In this document: positions 26,374-34,922 of the stretch, piece by piece | Layout of the letters: every line of letters starts with the position of its first letter | How positions within the stretch are numbered: position 1 is the stretch's first letter | Assembly: GCF_000419685.1 (NCBI RefSeq) | Contig: NZ_ATTM01000001.1 | Coordinates: 248,001-312,000, forward strand | DNA: 64,000 nucleotides | Origin: Flavobacterium antarcticum DSM 19726 | Lineage (GTDB): Bacteria; Bacteroidota; Bacteroidia; Flavobacteriales; Flavobacteriaceae | Reading direction: 5' to 3' | Notes under the pieces: model-generated | Database searches by the model: none | What the model was told of the DNA's origin: nothing | What the model saw: only the letters and a program-made list of their open reading frames with translations | Made by a program: the position numbers and the translations under genes

Positions 26374-27534
26374 CTATTTCAATTGAACCAATTTTGCGGC
26401 TTCAACAGCCCGCTCCACCACTTCTTCAATTGGAGTTTCCAAAGTGTCGTAAGTCAACGCAACTCCCATTCTTCGGCAGGGTCGACTGGTTTTTTTTCCA
26501 AAGATTCTAAAATCAGTTTTCGGTAAAGCAGCTATTTTTTCTAAACCAGAGTACGTTATGTCTTCTGAATTTTCTTTCGCAGAAATTACAGCACTTGCAC
26601 CCGCTTTTTCTAATTTGATTTCGAATATTGGAAAACCTAAAATCGCACGAAGATGCAGTTCAAATTGATTAAAGTTTTGCGTTCCCGCCAAAGTTACCAT
26701 TCCGGTATCGTGAGGTCTTGGAGATAATTCGGAGAAATAAACGCCGTCGTCAGCGATAAAAAATTCAACACCAAAAATTCCAGCGCCACCTAAAGCTTCG
26801 GTAACTTTTTCAGCCATATCTTGAGCTTCAAATAAATCCTTGTCCGAAATAATTGCCGGTTGCCAGCTTTCTTGATAATCACCACGTTCTTGTCGGTGAC
26901 CAATTGGTGCGCAAAAAAGCGTTGGGTTATTAATTTGGGTAACCGTCAAAAGTGTAATTTCTGAATTGAAATTCACAAAGGCTTCTACAATTACTTCAAT
27001 CATGTCACCACGCGAACCTTCAAGTGCATAATTCCATGCTTTCTCAATGTCCGCTTCCACTTTAATAGTCGATTGCCCTTTTCCCGACGAACTCATCAAA
27101 GGTTTTACCACGCAAGGCATCCCCACTTCTGCAACTGCTTTTTGTAATTCTTCGGAAGTAGTAGCGTATTGATATTTGGCTGTTTTTAGTCCTAATTCTT
27201 TTGCAGCTAAATCTCGAATTGCTTTTCGATTCATAGTAAAATTCGCCGCTTTCGCAGATGGAACAACTGTAATTCCTTGTTTTTCGTAATCGTAGAAACG
27301 TTCCGTTCGGATGGCTTCAATTTCGGGAACAATATAATCTGGTTTATGTTTAGCAACAATTCTATCTAGTTCCGCACCATTTAGCATATTGATGACTTCA
27401 AATCCATTGGCAACTTGCATCGCTGGTGCATTTTCGTAACTGTCAACAGCAATTACCGTTTGACCGATTCGTTGAGCTGCAATTGTGAATTCTTTTCCAA
27501 GTTCGCCTGAACCGAGTAATAGTATTTTTGCCAT
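26374..27534 (-). CDS. purT: Phosphoribosylglycinamide formyltransferase 2
   Basis: A 386-residue ATP-grasp enzyme that formylates glycinamide ribonucleotide with formate and ATP, the third step of purine synthesis. It has the N-terminal [20 protein letters not shown] nucleotide-binding loop, [16 protein letters not shown] near 154 and the metal-binding [25 protein letters not shown] segment near 258. Length is typical. Its ATG overlaps the stop of the upstream 159-residue membrane protein by one base (TAATG). The first 24 bases of the gene are duplicated 512 bp upstream, so that gene was probably wedged into the purT front. Confidence 0.96.
   Translation of the reverse strand: MAKILLLGSGELGKEFTIAAQRIGQTVIAVDSYENAPAMQVANGFEVINMLNGAELDRIVAKHKPDYIVPEIEAIRTERFYDYEKQGITVVPSAKAANFTMNRKAIRDLAAKELGLKTAKYQYATTSEELQKAVAEVGMPCVVKPLMSSSGKGQSTIKVEADIEKAWNYALEGSRGDMIEVIVEAFVNFNSEITLLTVTQINNPTLFCAPIGHRQERGDYQESWQPAIISDKDLFEAQDMAEKVTEALGGAGIFGVEFFIADDGVYFSELSPRPHDTGMVTLAGTQNFNQFELHLRAILGFPIFEIKLEKAGASAVISAKENSEDITYSGLEKIAALPKTDFRIFGKKTSRPCRRMGVALTYDTLETPIEEVVERAVEAAKLVQLK
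27509..27533 (-). repeat. Front of purT, copy 1 of a 25-bp direct repeat
   Basis: The first bases of purT; 24 of 25 identical to 28021-28045. Confidence 0.85.
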
Positions 27535-28013
27535 TAGTTAGTGTTTTGTTTGTTTTGAAATTTAATTCGAATAGCTTTCACAGTGAAAAAACTTACGATA
27601 AAATTTATAATTGTTGATATAAAAATAATAGACAATAAAGCAATAAGTGAAAAAACAATTAAAGATGTAATAGGAATTACGGATGTTGAAATACCGTTTA
27701 TTATTTTGTCGACTACGAATAAAAAGAACAAAACTGCGATAATTTTAATAGTTGAAGAAAAGGATAATTTTGATATTATTTGAAAAGTTGATTTGTTAGC
27801 TATTAAAGTTATATTTCTACCGGAAATAAATAAAATGATAAGATAAAGAATAGGATAGATAATTCCCCAAAACAAGGATGTTACTTGAAGCCCAAAATCA
27901 GCAATTTCTTGAAATACATCTAATAGAAGTGTAGGTTTGAAAATCGCATAAGAAAGTAGTAGACTAAATGGTAAGCCAAATAATACGGCATAGCATCCTC
28001 CAATGTTTTCCAT
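27534..28013 (-). CDS. Four-helix membrane protein wedged in front of purT
   Basis: A 159-residue protein with about four membrane helices (near residues 7-24, 40-63, 88-108 and 118-148), no recognised domain and a polar C-terminal tail (KFQNKQNTN). I use the ATG at 28013; a longer frame begins at a TTG at 28046, but those extra residues (AKIVLLGSIK) are a copy of the purT N-terminus. Its stop overlaps the purT ATG by one base, so it is translated together with purT from the promoter at 28069. Its base composition is even more AT-rich than purT. Confidence 0.65.
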   Translation of the reverse strand: MENIGGCYAVLFGLPFSLLLSYAIFKPTLLLDVFQEIADFGLQVTSLFWGIIYPILYLIILFISGRNITLIANKSTFQIISKLSFSSTIKIIAVLFFLFVVDKIINGISTSVIPITSLIVFSLIALLSIIFISTIINFIVSFFTVKAIRIKFQNKQNTN

Positions 28014-28020
28014 TTTTATA

Positions 28021-28045
28021 GAACCGAGTAATACTATTTTTGCCA
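28021..28045 (-). repeat. Relic of the purT front, copy 2 of a 25-bp direct repeat
   Basis: It encodes AKIVLLGS, one base different from the purT copy. It stands where purT's own start should be relative to the -7 box, with a TTG instead of ATG in the frame. Confidence 0.85.
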
Positions 28046-28068
28046 ATGGGATGAAAATTTAATTTCGA

Positions 28069-28076
28069 CAAAGATA
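28069..28076 (-). promoter_or_regulatory. -7 element of the purT transcript
   Basis: The minus strand reads TATCTTTG, about 25 bases before the relic purT start. It is the only good -7 box upstream of purT. Confidence 0.6.
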
Positions 28077-28161
28077 AATTTTGTAACATTAATAAAATAG
28101 ATTTAGCAGTGAAAGAAATATAATTTTTGACATTTGCCAACTATCCTTTTTTGTTTAATTG

Positions 28162-28169
28162 TAAATTTG
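28162..28169 (+). promoter_or_regulatory. -7 element TAAATTTG for ridA
   Basis: It matches TAnnTTTG, about 43 bases upstream of the ATG at 28213. Confidence 0.6.
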
Positions 28170-28212
28170 AATTCAGTAATAGAAATAATTATTACCGCAT
28201 AGAAAAAAACAA

Positions 28213-28593
28213 ATGATAAAAAAAGAATATCTCCATCCGAACGAAGGTTTTTCGCAAGTAGTTGTTGTAGAAGCTGAAGGATACAAAACGCTTCATATTT
28301 CTGGACAGATTGGCGAAGGAAAAGATTTAGAGCAACAAACTATTGCTACTTTTCGAAATTTAGAAGTTCTATTGAAAGAGTGTGGTGCTACATTTGAGGA
28401 TGTAGTAAAAATAAGCACTTATATAGTGAATTTCAATCCTGAAATTGATTTGCCGGTTTTTAGAAAAGTTAGAAAAGAATTTCTTGGAAATGAAAATTAT
28501 CCCGCGAGCACTTTAGTCGGAGTTTCAATGTTGGGAAATCGGGATTGGTTAATTGAAATTGAAGCGACAGCAATTGTTTTATGTGTGCAATAA
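28213..28593 (+). CDS. RidA-family (YjgF/YER057c) protein
   Basis: A 126-residue trimer-forming enzyme of the RidA superfamily, which hydrolyses reactive enamine/imine intermediates. It has the SGQIGEGKDLEQQTIATFRNLEVLLKE helix-strand region, FEDVVKISTYIVN and the YPASTLVGVSML segment before the final strand LIEIEATAIV. The arginine that binds the carboxylate in canonical RidA (usually in an R-x-T-x-xG context) is not seen at YPASTLVG, so this may be a subfamily with a different substrate. Confidence 0.88.
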   Translation: MIKKEYLHPNEGFSQVVVVEAEGYKTLHISGQIGEGKDLEQQTIATFRNLEVLLKECGATFEDVVKISTYIVNFNPEIDLPVFRKVRKEFLGNENYPASTLVGVSMLGNRDWLIEIEATAIVLCVQ

Positions 28594-28621
28594 AGTAGAA
28601 ATAAGATTGCCGTGTTTTTCG

Positions 28622-28629
28622 TATCTTTG
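28622..28629 (+). promoter_or_regulatory. -7 element TATCTTTG for the second toxin-antitoxin pair
   Basis: It matches TAnnTTTG, 20 bases before the ATG at 28650. Confidence 0.55.
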
Positions 28630-28649
28630 AGTATAAAATAATAGAAATT

Positions 28650-28910
28650 ATGACTTTAGTATTAGACAGCACTTCGAAAAAGAAACTTTTATTACTGAAA
28701 GAAATAGCTTTGGAAATGGGAGTTAAGGTTTTGCAGTCTCCCAAGCTAGTTGATGAGAATTTGTCAAGCGATACTATTTCAGGTAGTAATTTAAGTAATG
28801 AAGATAAAAACTATTTAAGAAGATTGAAAAAAGCTATGCCTGAAATAAAAGAACTTTCATTAGGTAAAAAAAAGGGACAATCTTTAAAATCTTTTTTAGA
28901 TGAAGTATAA
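28650..28910 (+). CDS. Putative antitoxin of a RelE-type module
   Basis: An 86-residue, charged, helix-rich protein (LLLLKEIALEMGVKVL, then an acidic linker and KKAMPEIKELSLGKKKGQ). It has no clear DNA-binding fold but is the upstream partner of a RelE-like toxin frame, which overlaps its end by 11 bp. It is intact although the toxin is broken. Confidence 0.6.
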   Translation: MTLVLDSTSKKKLLLLKEIALEMGVKVLQSPKLVDENLSSDTISGSNLSNEDKNYLRRLKKAMPEIKELSLGKKKGQSLKSFLDEV

Positions 28911-29228
28911 TGTCATTGTTAGTGAGCATTTTAAGCGAGAATTTAAAAACTTGCTCAAAAAGCATTCGTCATTAAAAATGATTTACTTCTGTTTGAAGAA
29001 AATATTGAGAAAGAACTTATGCTTGCTACCAATCTTGGTGATGGTTTTAAAAAAATTAGGCTGAATATAACTTCAAAAAGAAAAGGCAAAAGTGGAGGCG
29101 CTAGAATAATCACTTATGAAACCATAATTAATGTAAGTAATAAAAATGTCGTGTTAGCTTCTATATATGATAAAAGTAAAAAGAGTAGTATAGATATTGT
29201 AATTTTAAAAAGAATATTGGATTTATAA
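28900..29228 (+). pseudogene. RelE-like toxin gene with a frameshift
   Basis: From the ATG at 28900 the frame reads MKYNVIVSEHFKREFKNLL, a RelE-like beginning with a strand and basic helix. After five A at 28974-28978 it goes into a frame that ends early. Adding one A restores the continuing frame, which reads KNDLLLFEENIEKELMLATN and then GDGFKKIRLNI, KSGGARIITYE and VVLASIYDKSKKSS to 29228, the expected RelE core strands. One base is therefore missing relative to an intact gene of about 108 codons. It is either a genuine inactivating mutation or a sequencing slip in the A run. The sequence is not a canonical -1 slippery heptamer, so programmed frameshifting is unlikely. Confidence 0.75.
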
Positions 29229-29265
29229 TGTAAATGCAGATAATGTGTATTTTCTAAATAAGCAA

Positions 29266-29296
29266 AAACCCCGAAATCTAAAAAATTTCGGGGTTT
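29266..29296. terminator. Bidirectional intrinsic terminator
   Basis: A 12-bp perfect stem (AAACCCCGAAAT) with a seven-base loop lies between the broken toxin and the convergent aminotransferase gene. T-rich sequence flanks it on both strands. Confidence 0.88.
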
Positions 29297-29318
29297 CCAT
29301 TTTATATAAAATCTTTAT

Positions 29319-30506
29319 TTAAGCTAATGCTTTCTTGATTCTTGTCAAAGCATCCGTTAATTCCTCTTCGCTTGTCGCATAAGATAATCGCAAGCAGTTA
29401 GGATTTCCAAAAGCCTCGCCTGTTACTGTAGCAACATTGGCTTCCGCCAAAAGATACATCGCAAAATCAGTAGCATCTTTAATTTCAGTTCCGTTCAACG
29501 TTTTTCCGAAGTACGAAGAAACGTCAGGGAACACATAAAATGCACCTTCAGGAACGTTCAACTTTAATCCTGGAATATCTTGAATTAATTTCACAACTAA
29601 ATCTCTACGACTTTTAAAAGCAGCAACCATATCATTTAAAACACTTGGATCCGCTTCCACAGCTGCGATTGTTGCTCTTTGTGCAATTGAATTTGCACCG
29701 GAAGTAACTTGTCCTTGCATTTTTGTACACGCTTTTGCGATGAATTCTGGAGCTCCGATGTAACCGATTCTCCATCCTGTCATTGCGAATGCTTTTGCAA
29801 CACCATTCACAGTAATTGTTCTGTCGAACATTCCTGGGATTGATGCAATACTACAGAATGTTCCAGAAAAATTAATGTGTTCGTAAATTTCATCTGAAAC
29901 GACATAAATAGTTTGCTTCTGTGCCAAAATCACTTTTGATAAAGCAGTTAAATCTTCACGATTAAATACAGAACCACTTGGATTACAAGGAGAACTGTAC
30001 ATTATCATTTTTGTTTTTGGAGTTATCGAAGCTTGCAATTGTTCTGGTGTTATTTTGAAATCCGTTTCAACTGAAGTAGGAACTTCAACAGGAATTCCAC
30101 CCGCCATTTTTACAATTTCGTAGTAAGAAACCCAGTATGGTGCAGGAAGAATTACCTCATCACCTTCGTTAATCATTACTTGTGCAATATTATATAACGA
30201 CTGTTTCGCTCCTGTAGAAACAACTACATTTGCAGGTGTGTAATCTAAATCGTTATCACGTTTGAATTTTTTGCAAATCGCTTGTTTCAAATCCATATAA
30301 CCATCAACTGGCGAATACGTACTGTAGTTTTCGTCAATTGCTTTTTTAGCAGCTTCTTTAATAAAGTCAGGTGTATTAAAGTCAGGTTCACCTAAACTTA
30401 AGCTGATGATATCTTTACCTTGTGCTTTTAATTCACGAGCTAAAGCAGCCATAGCCAAGGTTTGTGAAGTTGATACCTTATTAATTCTATCCGATAATTG
30501 ATTCAT
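29319..30506 (-). CDS. Aspartate/aromatic-type aminotransferase (class I, Igamma)
   Basis: A 395-residue PLP enzyme that transfers amino groups between aspartate (or aromatic amino acids) and 2-oxo acids. It has YSPVDGYMDLKQAICKKF, PAPYWVSYYEIVKMAGG, NPSGSVFN (substrate and PLP contacts), DEIYEHI, and the Schiff-base lysine in GVAKAFAMTGWRIGYIGAP near residue 238. The length and YWVSYYE pattern fit the subgroup of thermostable-type aspartate transaminases. It stands alone between terminators. Confidence 0.94.
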   Translation of the reverse strand: MNQLSDRINKVSTSQTLAMAALARELKAQGKDIISLSLGEPDFNTPDFIKEAAKKAIDENYSTYSPVDGYMDLKQAICKKFKRDNDLDYTPANVVVSTGAKQSLYNIAQVMINEGDEVILPAPYWVSYYEIVKMAGGIPVEVPTSVETDFKITPEQLQASITPKTKMIMYSSPCNPSGSVFNREDLTALSKVILAQKQTIYVVSDEIYEHINFSGTFCSIASIPGMFDRTITVNGVAKAFAMTGWRIGYIGAPEFIAKACTKMQGQVTSGANSIAQRATIAAVEADPSVLNDMVAAFKSRRDLVVKLIQDIPGLKLNVPEGAFYVFPDVSSYFGKTLNGTEIKDATDFAMYLLAEANVATVTGEAFGNPNCLRLSYATSEEELTDALTRIKKALA

Positions 30507-30593
30507 GGAATAAAGTTTAAAATGTTATTATTTAGTTACAAATATAAGGCTTTAGTTCAGATTATTAAACCAGAAATACGAATCCTTATTTAT

Positions 30594-30641
30594 TAAAAAA
30601 ACAAAAATCGGCAACGTGATTTTTGAAATCCGTGCCGATTT
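30594..30641 (-). terminator. Terminator of the desaturase gene
   Basis: An AAATCGGCA..TGCCGATTT stem (8 bp plus a bulged lower part) on the minus strand is followed by a T-rich run. Confidence 0.7.
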
Positions 30642-30687
30642 ATTTATGAGTGAAATATTCAAAATTTTTTAAATTTCGATCAACTAT

Positions 30688-31788
30688 TTAAGCTACCATC
30701 ATTGGTTTTTGTCCCAGCTCTTTCAAGTGTTTGAAATGAGCAACAACCGCTCCAGTCATTGTTTGAAATTCATGGTACGGCAAGTTGCATTCTTTTGCGG
30801 TTTGCTTTACAATTTCTGCAATTTTACCATAGTGAACGTGGCTGATGTGTGGGAATAAATGGTGTTCTACTTGGTGATTTAAACCACCAGTAAACCAGTT
30901 TACAATTGCATTTTTTGGAGCAAAATTTGCCGTTGTGTACAATTGGTGAATTGCCCAAGTGTTTTCCATTTCGCCTAATTCGTTTGGAGATGGATTTGTA
31001 GTTTCATCAACTACGTGTGCTAATTGAAATACAATACTTAAAATCAAACCAGCTGTGTAATGCATCACAAAAAATCCTATTACAACTTTCCACCAAGCGA
31101 TTCCAATAACCATTGGTAAAACCAACCAAAGCGAGATGTAAATAATTTTAGTTATTACTAAAACCGTCCATAATTTTGCAGGATTTTGCGGTTCGCCGTA
31201 AGATAATTTACGTTTCAAATAAGCTTTCATTTGTTTCCAATCTGTAGTCAAAGCCCAGTTGAATGTCAGTAATCCGTAAAGGAAAACCGAGTAATAATGT
31301 TGGAATTTATGAAATTTATACCAAGGCGCTTCTTGCGTAAATCTAATAATTCTTCCTGCATCTAAATCTTCATCGTGACCGTGAATATTCGTATACGTAT
31401 GGTGTAAAACATTGTGTTGCACTTGCCAGTTGTGAACGTTTCCAGCCAAAATATAGATGCTTCCACCCATAAATTTATTCAACCAAGACTTGTTCGAATA
31501 CGAACCGTGATTTCCGTCGTGCATTACGTTCATTCCAACGCCAGCCATACCGATTCCGATGACAACTGATAACAAAAGCATTACCCAAAACGGCATGTCT
31601 TCTATTGTTAAAATTAAAAAGTAAGGCGTAAGAAACAAGATAAACATGATTGCGGCTTTCACGTGCAATTTCCAGTTTCCGGTTTTTTGTAAGTTGTTTT
31701 CCTTAAAATAAGCGTTCACTCTTGAGTTTAACGTTCGGAAAAACTTAAGGCTGTCTTGCTTTGAAAACGTGGGTATATTGGTATTCAT
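30688..31788 (-). CDS. Membrane fatty-acid desaturase
   Basis: A 366-residue di-iron membrane desaturase. Its three histidine boxes are clear: HDGNHGS near residue 90, HNVLHH near 128 and QVEHHLFPH near 307. Four main membrane helices lie at about 43-63, 67-87, 170-190 and 213-255. The pattern (HxxxH, HxxHH, QxxHH) fits front-end/acyl-lipid desaturases using glycerolipid or acyl-CoA substrates. A Q in the third box is shared with delta-6-like and linoleoyl-CoA desaturase-like families, but no cytochrome b5 domain is fused. Position specificity is not readable. Confidence 0.9.
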   Translation of the reverse strand: MNTNIPTFSKQDSLKFFRTLNSRVNAYFKENNLQKTGNWKLHVKAAIMFILFLTPYFLILTIEDMPFWVMLLLSVVIGIGMAGVGMNVMHDGNHGSYSNKSWLNKFMGGSIYILAGNVHNWQVQHNVLHHTYTNIHGHDEDLDAGRIIRFTQEAPWYKFHKFQHYYSVFLYGLLTFNWALTTDWKQMKAYLKRKLSYGEPQNPAKLWTVLVITKIIYISLWLVLPMVIGIAWWKVVIGFFVMHYTAGLILSIVFQLAHVVDETTNPSPNELGEMENTWAIHQLYTTANFAPKNAIVNWFTGGLNHQVEHHLFPHISHVHYGKIAEIVKQTAKECNLPYHEFQTMTGAVVAHFKHLKELGQKPMMVA

Positions 31789-31885
31789 ATAGTATTTAAA
31801 TGTAATAAATAAAGATCGTCAAAGATAAAAAATAATAAAATTGAAAACACAACACAAAGGTTAAATATTTGCCTTTTAAAATTCT

Positions 31886-31893
31886 TACTTTTG
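31886..31893 (+). promoter_or_regulatory. -7 element TACTTTTG for rsmG
   Basis: It matches TAnnTTTG, 14 bases before the ATG at 31908, so the leader is very short. Confidence 0.6.
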
Positions 31894-31907
31894 TAAAAAA
31901 GTTTAAA

Positions 31908-32537
31908 ATGGAAGAAATAACCAAGTATTTCCCTAACCTATCTGATGTTCAGAAACAACAGTTTCAAAAATTAGGCCAAATATATCCCGAATGGAATGGC
32001 AAAATCAACGTGATTTCGCGTAAAGATATTGACGAATTGTACACCAAACATGTATTGCATTCGTTGGCAATTGCAAAAATCCAACCTTTCGAACCAGGAA
32101 CTTACATTTTAGACGTAGGAACGGGTGGCGGTTTTCCAGGAATTCCATTAGCGATTTTATTTCCAGAAACGCGTTTTTATTTGATTGACATTATTTTGAA
32201 AAAAATAAAAGTGGTGCAAGCCGTTGCTGAAGAATTAGGATTAAAAAACGTTAAAGCAGAACAAATGCGTGCTGAAAACGTAAAAGGAGATTTCGACTTT
32301 ATCGTCAGTCGTGCCGTTACCAATATGCCTGATTTCGTTTCTTGGGTGAAAACCAAGATCAAAAAGCAAAACAAACACCAACTTAAAAACGGAATTCTCT
32401 ACCTAAAAGGTGGCGATTTAACCGAAGAACTAAAAGACTTTCCAAGCGCCAAAGAGTACAACATCGCTGAGTTTTTTGAAGATGAATTCTTCGAAACTAA
32501 GAAAGTGGTGCATTTGCCTTTGAAGTTTAAAGCGTAA
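31908..32537 (+). CDS. rsmG: 16S rRNA (guanine527-N7)-methyltransferase
   Basis: A 209-residue class I SAM methyltransferase (GidB fold). The SAM-binding loop is LDVGTGGGFPGIPLAI near residue 65 and DFIVSRAVTNMPDFVSWV near 128 is a late motif; EWNGKINVISRKDI near 25 is the family N-terminal signature. The ATG at 31908 is chosen because the longer frame from a TTG at 31869 runs through the promoter. Loss of RsmG gives low-level streptomycin resistance in other bacteria. Confidence 0.95.
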   Translation: MEEITKYFPNLSDVQKQQFQKLGQIYPEWNGKINVISRKDIDELYTKHVLHSLAIAKIQPFEPGTYILDVGTGGGFPGIPLAILFPETRFYLIDIILKKIKVVQAVAEELGLKNVKAEQMRAENVKGDFDFIVSRAVTNMPDFVSWVKTKIKKQNKHQLKNGILYLKGGDLTEELKDFPSAKEYNIAEFFEDEFFETKKVVHLPLKFKA

Positions 32538-32575
32538 ATTAGGATTGTAAGATTTAAGGACAAAAAGATAGAAAG

Positions 32576-32627
32576 ATATATAAATGAGAACGCCGATTTA
32601 TATAAATCGGCGTTCTCATTTATATAT
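32576..32627 (+). terminator. 52-bp perfect palindrome after rsmG
   Basis: Each half is 26 bp (ATATATAAATGAGAACGCCG and then ATTTAT at the centre) with no mismatch. It can fold as a very long hairpin. It sits 38 bp after the rsmG stop and is the only candidate terminator for it, though T-rich sequence follows only later. Confidence 0.65.
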
Positions 32628-32671
32628 AAAAAGCAGTTTTTTTAAATTTTAAAATCATAAAAATATTAAAA

Positions 32672-32704
32672 CAAAAAAAACCGAGCCAACTAATTGACTC
32701 GGTT
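32672..32704 (-). terminator. Terminator of pruA
   Basis: On the minus strand an AACCGAGTCAA stem with its near complement (one G-U) is followed by a run of T. It ends 54 bp after the pruA stop. Confidence 0.85.
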
Positions 32705-32724
32705 ATCCTATAAATTGCTCAAAA

Positions 32725-32752
32725 CTGTCAACCGACAACTGTCAACTGACAA
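32725..32752. repeat. Two 14-bp direct repeats
   Basis: CTGTCAACCGACAA is followed directly by CTGTCAACTGACAA, one base different. This GTCAAC-type repeat is common in Flavobacterium gaps; no function is known. Confidence 0.6.
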
Positions 32753-32758
32753 CAAAGA

Positions 32759-34387
32759 TTATTCCCCTAAAAACGGATATCTATAATCTTCCGGAGTAAC
32801 AAAAGTTTCTTTAATTGTTCTTGGCGAAGCCCATCTCAACAAGTTCAATGCAGAACCCGCTTTGTCGTTCGTTCCCGAAGCTCTCGCTCCACCAAAAGGT
32901 TGCATACCAACAACAGCTCCCGTAGGTTTGTCGTTGATGTAGAAGTTACCAGCTGCATTTTTCAACGCTTCAGTCGCTTCAGCAATTGCATAACGGTCTC
33001 CACTGAAAACCGCACCAGTTAAGGCGTAAGGAGAAGTTTCGTCAACCAATTTCAACGTTTCAGCCCATTTTGCATCTTCGTAAACGTAAATAGTCATCAC
33101 AGGACCGAATAATTCCGTTTCCATAGTTGCATATTTTGGATTCGTAGTCACGATAACCGTAGGCTCAATAAAGTATCCTTTCGATTTGTCATAACCACCA
33201 CCCACGATGATTTCCGCATCTTTGTCCGCTTTCGCTTGGTCGATGAATTTTGCTAATTTGTCAAATGATTTTTCAGATATAACTGCAGTCACAAAATTTC
33301 CAAAATCCTCTGGCGAACCCATTTTCATAGATTTCACGTCTTTAATCAACAAGTCTTTGGCTTCAGCCCACATACTTTGCGGAAGATAAGCTCTTGAAGC
33401 TGCCGAACATTTTTGACCTTGAAATTCAAAAGCACCACGAGAAATTCCCGTAACCACTTGTTTCACATTTGCAGTTGGATGTGCAACGATGAAATCTTTT
33501 CCACCCGTTTCACCTACGATTCTTGGATACGTTTTATAGTTGCCAATGTTTGTTCCAATTTTTCCCCAAATACTATTAAATACACCTGTCGAACCTGTAA
33601 AGTGAACACCAGCTAAATTTGGATTAGATAAAACAACCTCCGAAACCATTTCAGAATCGCCTAAAACCATATTGATAACACCATCAGGTAAACCTGCTTC
33701 TTTAAAAATTTGCATCAATATTTCAGCCGAAAAAACTTGCGTTGCAGCCGGTTTCCATACCACTGTATTTCCCATCAATGCAGCACTCGCCGGAAGATTT
33801 CCTGCAATAGCCGTAAAGTTAAAAGGAGTAATTGCATATACAAATCCTTCTAAAGGACGGTATTCTAAACGGTTCCAAACAGATGAATCTGATTTTGGTT
33901 GGTCTGCATAAATCTGCGTCATGAACTCCACGTTAAAACGCAAGAAGTCAATATACTCACAAGAAGCGTCAATTTCCGCCTGATAAATCGTCTTTGATTG
34001 CGCAATCATCGTAGCCGCGTTAATTCTCGCACGGTACGGACCAGCAACTAACTCTGCCGCTTTCAAGAAGATCGCTGCACGTTGTTCCCAAGCCAAGTTT
34101 GCCCAGTTTTCTTTCGCATCAAGAGCAGCCGTAATCGCTTGCTCAATGTGCTTTTTCTCTGCAAGATGGTACGTCCCAACCACATGTTTATGGTCGTGAG
34201 GTGCCGTCATATTTACAGTGTTTCCCGTTCTGATTTGTTCGCTACCTATGTAACTAGGCACCTCAATCTTCTCGTTCCACATTTTTTTATAAGCTTCTAA
34301 AACCGCTTTTTTCTCCGGGCTATTTGGTGCATAAGATTTCACCGGCTCGTTAACCGCTTTAGGCACATTAAAAAATCCTTTTAACAT
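32759..34387 (-). CDS. pruA: L-glutamate gamma-semialdehyde dehydrogenase (1-pyrroline-5-carboxylate dehydrogenase)
   Basis: A 542-residue aldehyde dehydrogenase of proline and arginine catabolism that turns glutamate semialdehyde into glutamate with NAD. It has ITPFNFTAIAGNLPAS (NAD loop), FTGSTGVFNSIW, RIVGETGGKDF (catalytic glutamate) and FEFQGQKCSAASRAYLP carrying the catalytic cysteine. The long N-terminal NVPKAVNEP region and the C-terminal NDKPTGAVVGMQPFGG fit the single-function RocA/PutA-C-like class. The ATG at 34387 is chosen, because an in-frame TTG at 34429 lies in the -7 box. No proline dehydrogenase gene is nearby. Confidence 0.95.
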   Translation of the reverse strand: MLKGFFNVPKAVNEPVKSYAPNSPEKKAVLEAYKKMWNEKIEVPSYIGSEQIRTGNTVNMTAPHDHKHVVGTYHLAEKKHIEQAITAALDAKENWANLAWEQRAAIFLKAAELVAGPYRARINAATMIAQSKTIYQAEIDASCEYIDFLRFNVEFMTQIYADQPKSDSSVWNRLEYRPLEGFVYAITPFNFTAIAGNLPASAALMGNTVVWKPAATQVFSAEILMQIFKEAGLPDGVINMVLGDSEMVSEVVLSNPNLAGVHFTGSTGVFNSIWGKIGTNIGNYKTYPRIVGETGGKDFIVAHPTANVKQVVTGISRGAFEFQGQKCSAASRAYLPQSMWAEAKDLLIKDVKSMKMGSPEDFGNFVTAVISEKSFDKLAKFIDQAKADKDAEIIVGGGYDKSKGYFIEPTVIVTTNPKYATMETELFGPVMTIYVYEDAKWAETLKLVDETSPYALTGAVFSGDRYAIAEATEALKNAAGNFYINDKPTGAVVGMQPFGGARASGTNDKAGSALNLLRWASPRTIKETFVTPEDYRYPFLGE

Positions 34388-34426
34388 AATATCGTATTTT
34401 ATAAATTTATCAAAAAAAATCTGCGG

Positions 34427-34434
34427 CAAATGTA
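34427..34434 (-). promoter_or_regulatory. -7 element for pruA
   Basis: The minus strand reads TACATTTG, about 40 bases before the ATG at 34387. Confidence 0.55.
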
Positions 34435-34495
34435 CAAAATCAGATTTACAAAAGTCTATTTTTAAGACAACATCAACATTTTCAGTACTACAATT

Positions 34496-34601
34496 AGGAG
34501 CGAATCGGTAGTGCTTTTTCAGGTTTCCTTATTCCCGCCATCATCCCGCATCTCGCTCGAAAAAAAGCGAGGATGCTCCTTTCTGTCGCGGCTAGGGGAG
34601 T
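34496..34601. repeat. GC-rich dispersed-repeat-like block
   Basis: This GC-richer patch inside a very AT-rich gap begins AGGAGC and has GCTCCT at 34575-34580. An internal CTCGC-N10-GCGAG hairpin lies at 34552-34571. Its wording (TCAGGTTTCC, CTTTCTGTCGCGGCTAGGGGA) resembles a Flavobacterium intergenic repeat; only one copy is in this window. Confidence 0.5.
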
Positions 34602-34667
34602 TTCTTGGGTTTTTTTGGGGGTGTTTTGGGTTTTGAAGAAAGTGAAATTACATCAAGCACAACTTTG

Positions 34668-34760
34668 TCATCTTGACTACGGAAGGGTCACATGACTTTT
34701 GCAGAAATATCTTCACGGATATTTGTTAATCCGAAGGATCAGATCTTTTTAGCTAAAAGT
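34668..34760. repeat. TCATCTTGA-type dispersed repeat
   Basis: It contains GTCATCTTGACTACGGAAGG and, further on, AATCCGAAGGATCAGATC. This resembles the family that also gives the in-frame block in waaA (GTCATTCTGAACTTG). The rest of the 34388-34922 gap shows nothing else. Confidence 0.5.
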
Positions 34761-34922
34761 CGAAGTAATTTATTAATTATCTCATTTGGTTATTGATCTG
34801 ATTTTGTGAGAGAGGATAATTAACCTAAATGATTTATATTTGGAGAAAGTTGTAAAAACTTAAGAACATTTACTAGTTGGCAGTAATTATACCGCAGAAT
34901 CAGAAATTTAGACCTAAAAACA

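Noticed and set aside
28970..28985. Programmed -1 frameshift in the RelE-like toxin gene
   Set aside because: The site ATTAAAAATG does not fit an X-XXY-YYZ slippery heptamer and no stimulating structure follows. A one-base deletion is simpler.
34388..34922. Riboswitch or structured RNA upstream of pruA or the lipoprotein gene
   Set aside because: The hairpins there belong to dispersed-repeat-like sequence, and no known riboswitch core was recognised.
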